DNA of 11,972 bases from Amoebophrya sp. AT5.2 (taxonomy: Eukaryota > Sar > Dinophyceae > Syndiniales > Amoebophryaceae). Shown here one piece after another: positions 8,726-11,972 of the stretch; position 1 is the first letter of the stretch; every line of letters starts with the position of its first letter. The notes beneath the pieces were generated by a model, which saw only the letters and a program-made list of their open reading frames with translations, had not been told where the DNA came from and ran no database searches. The stretch is taken from contig RXOD01005923.1 of assembly GCA_005223375.1 (NCBI GenBank), positions 1-11,972 on the forward strand. Reading direction: 5' to 3'. Made by a program: the position numbers and the translations under genes.

Positions 8726-9799
8726 CATCGTGGCTCTTTCTAAGAGGTAGTGGTAGTGGAGCAGAGGTAGAAGTGGTAGGAGGAGGAGGTGGCGAGAAGG
8801 GGGGTGTCGGCGGAGAAAGCGGTGAGGTGAAAGAAGAGAATGGGGCGAAAGTGGACTTCTCTTCGGGATCGAAAGCGGACGAGTACGGCGTGGCCCCCGG
8901 GCAGGTGGGATCGAATTCGAAATCGAACTTGAACTCAACAGCGGCGGCCGCGACGAACAAGAACGGGCTCGGGCAACTCTTGTACGTGGAAGCCAAGAAA
9001 ATGATTCCCGGCGGCACCCAGCTCCTGTCGAAGCGGCCGGAAATGTTTTTGCCAGACCAGTGGCCGGCCTACTACCAACACGCGAGCGGAATTGAAGTTT
9101 CGACGCTGGACGGAATTCGCCTTCAAGATTTCTCCCTCATGGGCGTGGGGGCCTGTATTCTGGGGTACTATCTAAGTTGTACTTGCTATTACTTCTTCTA
9201 CACTTAGCTATAACTTCACAACAATCAGATGTAGATACGCAGACGAGGACGTGAACCGCGAGATGCACAAGGACGTGCACCTCGCGGTTCACGTCCTTGT
9301 GCACCTCGCGGCTCACGTCCTCGGGGGAGGGTATCAGGGAGCCGGTTTTGGGGTGGGGTATCGGGGGGCCAGTTTTGGAATAGGGTATCGGCGGAGTGGT
9401 GTCGGGGTAGGGTATCAGAAGAGTGGTCATGGTCTCGGGATAGGGTATTGGGGGAGTGGTTTCGGGGGAGGGTATTGGGGAATCGGTCTTGGCATTTGTG
9501 TGTTGATGTTTTGGCTCTTGCTCCGCCGCGGTCCGTTTTTGGGCACCGAGGCTCTTGCTCCGCCGCTGCCTTTATATAAACTGATATATGTATTTCACAA
9601 TCGAAAGAAATCTGTTCTAAATAGCTTCATCGAATCGAATGAAATCACATTTCACCATATGTAGATACGCGGACGAGGACGTGAACCGCGAGGTGCACAA
9701 GGCGGTGGACCGCGGAAACATGTGCACGCTGAACTGCCCCTCCGAGGTCGAGCTCACCAAGCTATTGCTCGAACTCCACCCCTGGGCCGGGATGTGCCG
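8680..9799 (+). CDS. Class-III PLP aminotransferase (glutamate-1-semialdehyde aminomutase-like), N-terminal part, two exons
   Basis: Exon 1 ends at 9164 (CTGG|GTACTATC), exon 2 is 9665-9799, and the GT-AG intron between them keeps phase (GG+A, Gly). After a hydrophobic stretch (about 8680-8745) and a Gly/Glu/Ser-rich linker comes the family start: AKKMIPGGTQLLSKRPEMF, a DG motif (LDGIRLQDF), MGVGACILGY, then across the splice YADEDVNREVHKAV and NCPSEVELTKLLLELHPWAGM. This parallels the HemL order IPGG, DGxxYxDY, ILGHAHPxV, ExELAELI. Family members transfer or shift amino groups using PLP on a lysine; that lysine and most of the cofactor pocket lie in exons not seen here. The frame is open only from 8614 and lacks ATG until 9001, so the 5' end is also missing. 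No next exon with the expected R(Y/F)xxxGxEA motif was found up to 11972, so the gene is truncated, or its third intron is long. Confidence 0.75.
9235..9322 (+). repeat. Half-copy of exon 2 with inverted copy (33-bp stem)
   Basis: Bases 9235-9272 match the start of exon 2 (9665-9702) with two differences, and the preceding ATGTAG acceptor is also duplicated. The copy then turns back: 9245-9277 and 9290-9322 form a 33-bp inverted repeat with two mismatches and a 12-base loop. The loop is itself antisense exon sequence, so the inverted side holds nearly two antisense units of the 24-base DVNREVHK segment. Confidence 0.85.
9330..9497 (+). repeat. 27-bp minisatellite, about six units
   Basis: Units start with GGTAT at 9330, 9357, 9384, 9411 (33 bp, a 6-bp insertion), 9444 and 9471. 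The consensus is GGTATYRGGGRRYSGKTTTYGGGRTRG-like. All insertions are multiples of three, so + strand translation gives repeated GYxGxGFGx units, but it lies inside the predicted intron. G-run density on the + strand is high. Confidence 0.85.
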
Positions 9800-10217
9800 G
9801 TAATTTACTATTTATTTACTAGCCTCCCCCGCTCCGCCCGGGTTTTGCGTTGAATTGGTGCGAAGTGGACACGCTAGTCTACTACAGTAATACGCATTCA
9901 AAGTAGGACGTGCGCATAAAATGAAAGTAAAAAAAGGGGCCCCCGCCCTCATTGCGGTCGGCCTCGGTGCAGTTTATGGCGCCCCCGCCTCCGGCAGTGA
10001 GTATGGTATCGCGGGCGGACGTGCGCCGCCTCCATGGCCTCACTGGGCTCAGATTGGTGCCGGCCGCTTGGTGGGTTCATTGCTTGCGGCTGGGGCGGGG
10101 TTATGATTCTGCCCCACCCCCGCGGCTTGTTGTGGTGCGGCTGGTTCAATGCCGGCCCTTCAGAAGGTCGGGGCGTACCTCGTCGGGTAATAGCGTACCC
10201 CGTCCTCGGCTGCTTCA

Positions 10218-10312
10218 GAGTTCGAGCAATAGCTTTGTGAGCTCGACCCCTCCGAGGTCGAGCTCGCCAAGCTATTGCTCGAACTCCACCCCTGGGCCGG
10301 GATGTGCCGGTA
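10218..10312 (+). repeat. Donor-side copy of exon 2 with inverted copy (about 31-bp stem)
   Basis: Bases 10247-10312 match 9737-9802 in 65 of 66 positions, through the exon end and the first intron bases (CCGGTA), then diverge to CTACC in place of ATTTA. Directly upstream, 10218-10248 is the inverse of 10256-10286, with two mismatches and a 7-base loop. The structure mirrors the acceptor-side hairpin in intron 1. Confidence 0.85.
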
Positions 10313-10711
10313 CTACCACTACCTATCCGATCAGAAGTATCGGTTCTCAAATGCAAAAGGTAATGGTAAGCGCAGTTCGTAGTGGTAGGGAGCGCCGTAG
10401 CTATAGCCCCGTGCTGGTCGCAACGCCGAAATTTTTTTTTTCGGTTCGATGGTTCGGGCAGTAAAAGTATAGGTGCGCAGTAAGCTCTCTCCCATAGGTC
10501 ATGGGAAGACGGTGCAAAAAGACGCGAGTGGTCGCGCGCAGTTCCTGCAGGCGCCAGCGTAGAGCGCAGTAGCACGTCGCGCAATGTGAGCGCGCAGCCG
10601 CAGTCTTTGGTAAGGCCCACGTCCCTCGGTAGCCGTGTGATCATGTGCTGGCTCAACATGTTGAAGCAACACGTGAATCCCTCCCTTGCTCACCTTGATC
10701 TGCGATCACGC

Positions 10712-10774
10712 GAACTGCCCCTCCGAGGTCGAGCTCACAAAGCTAACATTGCCGGTAATTTACTATTTATTTAT
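10712..10774 (+). repeat. Second donor-side remnant of exon 2 with internal deletion
   Basis: 10712-10745 matches 9731-9764 with one difference; then, after a few bases, 10751-10773 matches 9796-9818, covering the exon end and the intron start GTAATTTACTATTTATTTA. The 31 bases between are missing. The single difference (ACAAAG for ACCAAG) is shared with the inverted arm at 10218-10247, so the two remnants share a history. Retention of intron sequence means it arose from DNA, not from a spliced transcript. Confidence 0.8.
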
Positions 10775-10810
10775 TACCGATTGACTTTGCTTTTGCATAT
10801 AGATATACCT

Positions 10811-11132
10811 ATGCGCTACCTAGTGCGGCTGCGCTACTACGGGCATGTAGTGCGGTGGGTACCCGCTGGAGCGGTGGGTGAGAAAGGTCCTCGGCAGCGA
10901 AAGCGGTTCGGCGGCGAGAGGGAGGGGGGCGCTCAAAACGTGGCGGTCGCAGGTGGAGAACGACCTGCAGCGGAGAGGGAGGGAAAGGGGCGACGTGGTG
11001 AACAGAAGAAGGTGGAGGGAGCTGGTGAAAATCGAAACGATAGAAATCACGCGGGCGAGGCCCGTGATGCCCCTGACAGTACAGCAAGAAAACAGAAACC
11101 GAGGCAAGAAAAGAGCAGCGCGGGAAATCTAA
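10811..11132 (+). mobile_element. Non-LTR retrotransposon, broken C-terminal fragment of the endonuclease/RT protein
   Basis: The tail of many eukaryotic non-LTR ORF2 proteins has the pattern LRWxGHVxRM, then a Lys/Arg-Gly-Arg-Arg spacer, W..(Q/D)VE.DL..RG, and a final RRRWRELV. Here LRYYGHVVRW is read in one frame (from 10811). The rest, RGRGALKTWRSQVENDLQRR and DVVNRRRWRELV, is in the next frame (open 10851-11132), so a frameshift lies at about 10851-10875. The catalytic reverse-transcriptase domain is absent. This is a dead 5'-truncated copy, typical of incomplete target-primed insertion. The order is well matched, but I cannot name the clade. Confidence 0.7.
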
Positions 11133-11610
11133 GGCGTCAGCGCCGATTAACATCATCAGATATGCGTAGGTATAAGCATCCAATGCAGCACCTCCGATTG
11201 GTATGCGAAATTACCGATGCCAACAATTATCGAATCCCCCCGTTGTTGAAACTGCAAACCGTAGGGTAGCTGTTTCGAATGGCGATCGCAGGCGAAAGTA
11301 AAAACGCATACCCAATCAAGGCGCAGCAGCATGCATGTATTTTTGTTGACGCACCTCGAACAGTTTATGGCCTTAGTGGGTTGAAGAGGAGGAAGATGGA
11401 TAGTAGCCAAAGCAACGGACTGGCTTGCGCCAAATTGGCTATCAGTTTAACGGCTGCGCAAGAATGTCAATCGATTCATGCTCTGGCTCAGTCGCCATCG
11501 CTTGCGGTGCTGGCTCTAGCCATAGGCTGCTGCTCGAAGATGGATTCCATTTCATAGCTCAAGCTGCTGCTCGATCAAATACAAATTCAAATTCAAAATC
11601 AAAACAATAA
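11133..11610. other. Stretch downstream of the retroelement, one possible small frame
   Basis: An ATG frame at 11279-11557 (92 codons, Ala/Ser/Leu-rich with several Cys) is the only candidate. It has no recognised motif and no splice partner. It may belong to the 3' flank of the retroelement. Just before the next element is a short AAATTCAAATTCAAAATC run at 11583-11600. Confidence 0.2.
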
Positions 11611-11939
11611 GTGTGGGGTAACAAGTGCCAGCTTGTGTGGCCCGGCCACACAGGGGCCGGCCACACGGGTGGGCGGACCTTGTGTGGCCCGTTTTCGGGG
11701 CGGAGTTCGTCTTTGGGGGGTTCGGGGGGGCCGGGGCTCCGGTGACGTGTCCGCGCGCAGGCGGCAGGCTCCGCACGCCGTCCGCGTACGCGCCTGGTAC
11801 ACAGGTCTGGCGCGACGTCCTCGACCACTACCCGGCGCGTCCGGGTCGTTGTATCGTTGTGCCACTGTGTCGCTGTATCGATCGGTAACCGGCACAAACG
11901 ACCGGCACAACGAGCCGGCATTTGTTGCCCCACTCACAC
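11611..11939. mobile_element. MITE-like element with imperfect TIRs and TAA flanks
   Basis: The left end GTGTGGGGTAACAAGTGCC (from 11611) and the inverse of the right end (GTGTGAGTGGGGCAACAAATGCC, ending 11939) align over about 38 bases with a few mismatches and a short gap. TAA lies on both sides (11608-11610 and 11940-11942), as in PIF/Harbinger-type insertions. The interior is GC-rich and non-coding, with subterminal motifs: GTGTGGCC palindromes (11635-11651) and a direct repeat ACCGGCACAA at 11888 and 11901. The 329-bp length suits a non-autonomous element. The TIR match is visible by eye; the superfamily is inference. Confidence 0.6.
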
Positions 11940-11972
11940 TAATAATAACATAGGGATGCGGCTTTTTTTTGG

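Larger units (their letters stand above)
9165..9664 (+). other. Intron 1 of the aminotransferase gene
   Basis: A 500-bp GT-AG intron, from GTACTATCTAAG to CACCATATGTAG. Excision joins ILG and YADEDV across a split glycine codon, as expected from the HemL family order. It contains a decoy acceptor (ATGTAG ending at 9234) followed by a half-copy of exon 2, an inverted copy of that half, a 27-bp tandem repeat, and a 17-bp direct repeat (GGCTCTTGCTCCGCCGC at 9513 and 9550). A 137-codon frame, 9251-9664, runs through all this and is a product of the repeats. Confidence 0.75.
9800..10810 (+). other. Region after exon 2: intron 2 or intergenic, with exon-2 debris
   Basis: Exon 2 ends at GCCG|GTAATTTAC, which matches the phase seen at this point in the family. 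The 1-kb stretch has no exon continuing the aminotransferase motif order. It holds two partial exon-2 copies (10218-10312 and 10712-10774), a 61-codon frame at 9921 with a hydrophobic start that I regard as chance, and the 16-mer CATGGGAAGACGGTGC at 10500, which also occurs at 8069. Confidence 0.45.

Noticed and set aside
9251..9664. 137-codon + frame with HLAVHVLVHL and glycine-tyrosine repeats
   Set aside because: It is the inverted exon copy and the 27-bp minisatellite read through inside an intron, and it ends at the splice acceptor of exon 2.
9949..10659. 236-codon minus-strand open frame
   Set aside because: It runs antisense through the mirrored exon-2 copy and GC-rich DNA, is Arg/Pro-heavy, and has no motif; it follows from composition.
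10795..11180. Short inverted match (TATACCTATGCG and its near-inverse) flanking the retroelement fragment
   Set aside because: Only 12 bases with mismatches; non-LTR elements do not have terminal inverted repeats, so it is probably chance.
1..11972. CRISPR arrays, rRNA, spliced-leader sequence
   Set aside because: No regularly spaced direct repeats with unique spacers, no rRNA-like blocks, and no recognisable dinoflagellate spliced-leader motif were seen on either strand.

Overview
This window reads as nuclear DNA of a eukaryote, most likely a protist. There are no bacterial-style operons or Shine-Dalgarno sites. Coding stretches stop inside sentences of protein and resume, in phase, after GT...AG intervals. 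One gene carries a short inverted-repeat element that has to be removed for its frame to continue. Mid-to-high GC, short introns, introner-like inserts and scattered transposon debris would fit an alveolate such as a syndinian dinoflagellate (Amoebophrya-like). That placement is inference and weak: I found no spliced leader, rRNA or tRNA to fix it.

Layout. (1) 1-2459, + strand: 3' part of a gene for a low-complexity, coiled-coil, Ser-rich protein in three exons, with a 49-residue tandem duplication near its visible start. (2) 2460-4140: about 1.7 kb in which I see no gene. (3) 4140-5750: GC-rich stretch with coding-like fragments, one strong splice donor and a diverged 54-bp direct repeat, but no gene model I can defend. 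(4) 5750-6180: nothing supported. (5) 6286-7349, +: a two-part gene for an unrecognised basic protein, split by a 480-bp element with terminal inverted repeats and a 5-bp target duplication. (6) 7350-8046: nothing supported. (7) 8047-9799, +: a pair of diverged exon-like repeats, then two exons of a class-III (glutamate-1-semialdehyde-aminomutase-like) PLP aminotransferase, incomplete at both ends. (8) 9800-10810: intron or intergenic DNA holding two further partial copies of the second aminotransferase exon. (9) 10811-11132: frame-broken 3' end of a non-LTR retrotransposon. (10) 11611-11939: a second inverted-repeat (MITE-like) element.

The main interest lies in 6484-6963 and 9165-10775. The first is an intron-like mobile element whose exact removal restores a frame. 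In the second, one intact exon is bracketed by half-copies of itself: one keeps the splice acceptor side and two keep the donor side, and two of the three are joined to an inverted copy that makes a stem of about 30 bp. The genes do not look functionally linked; the shared theme is exon and intron duplication and remodelling.
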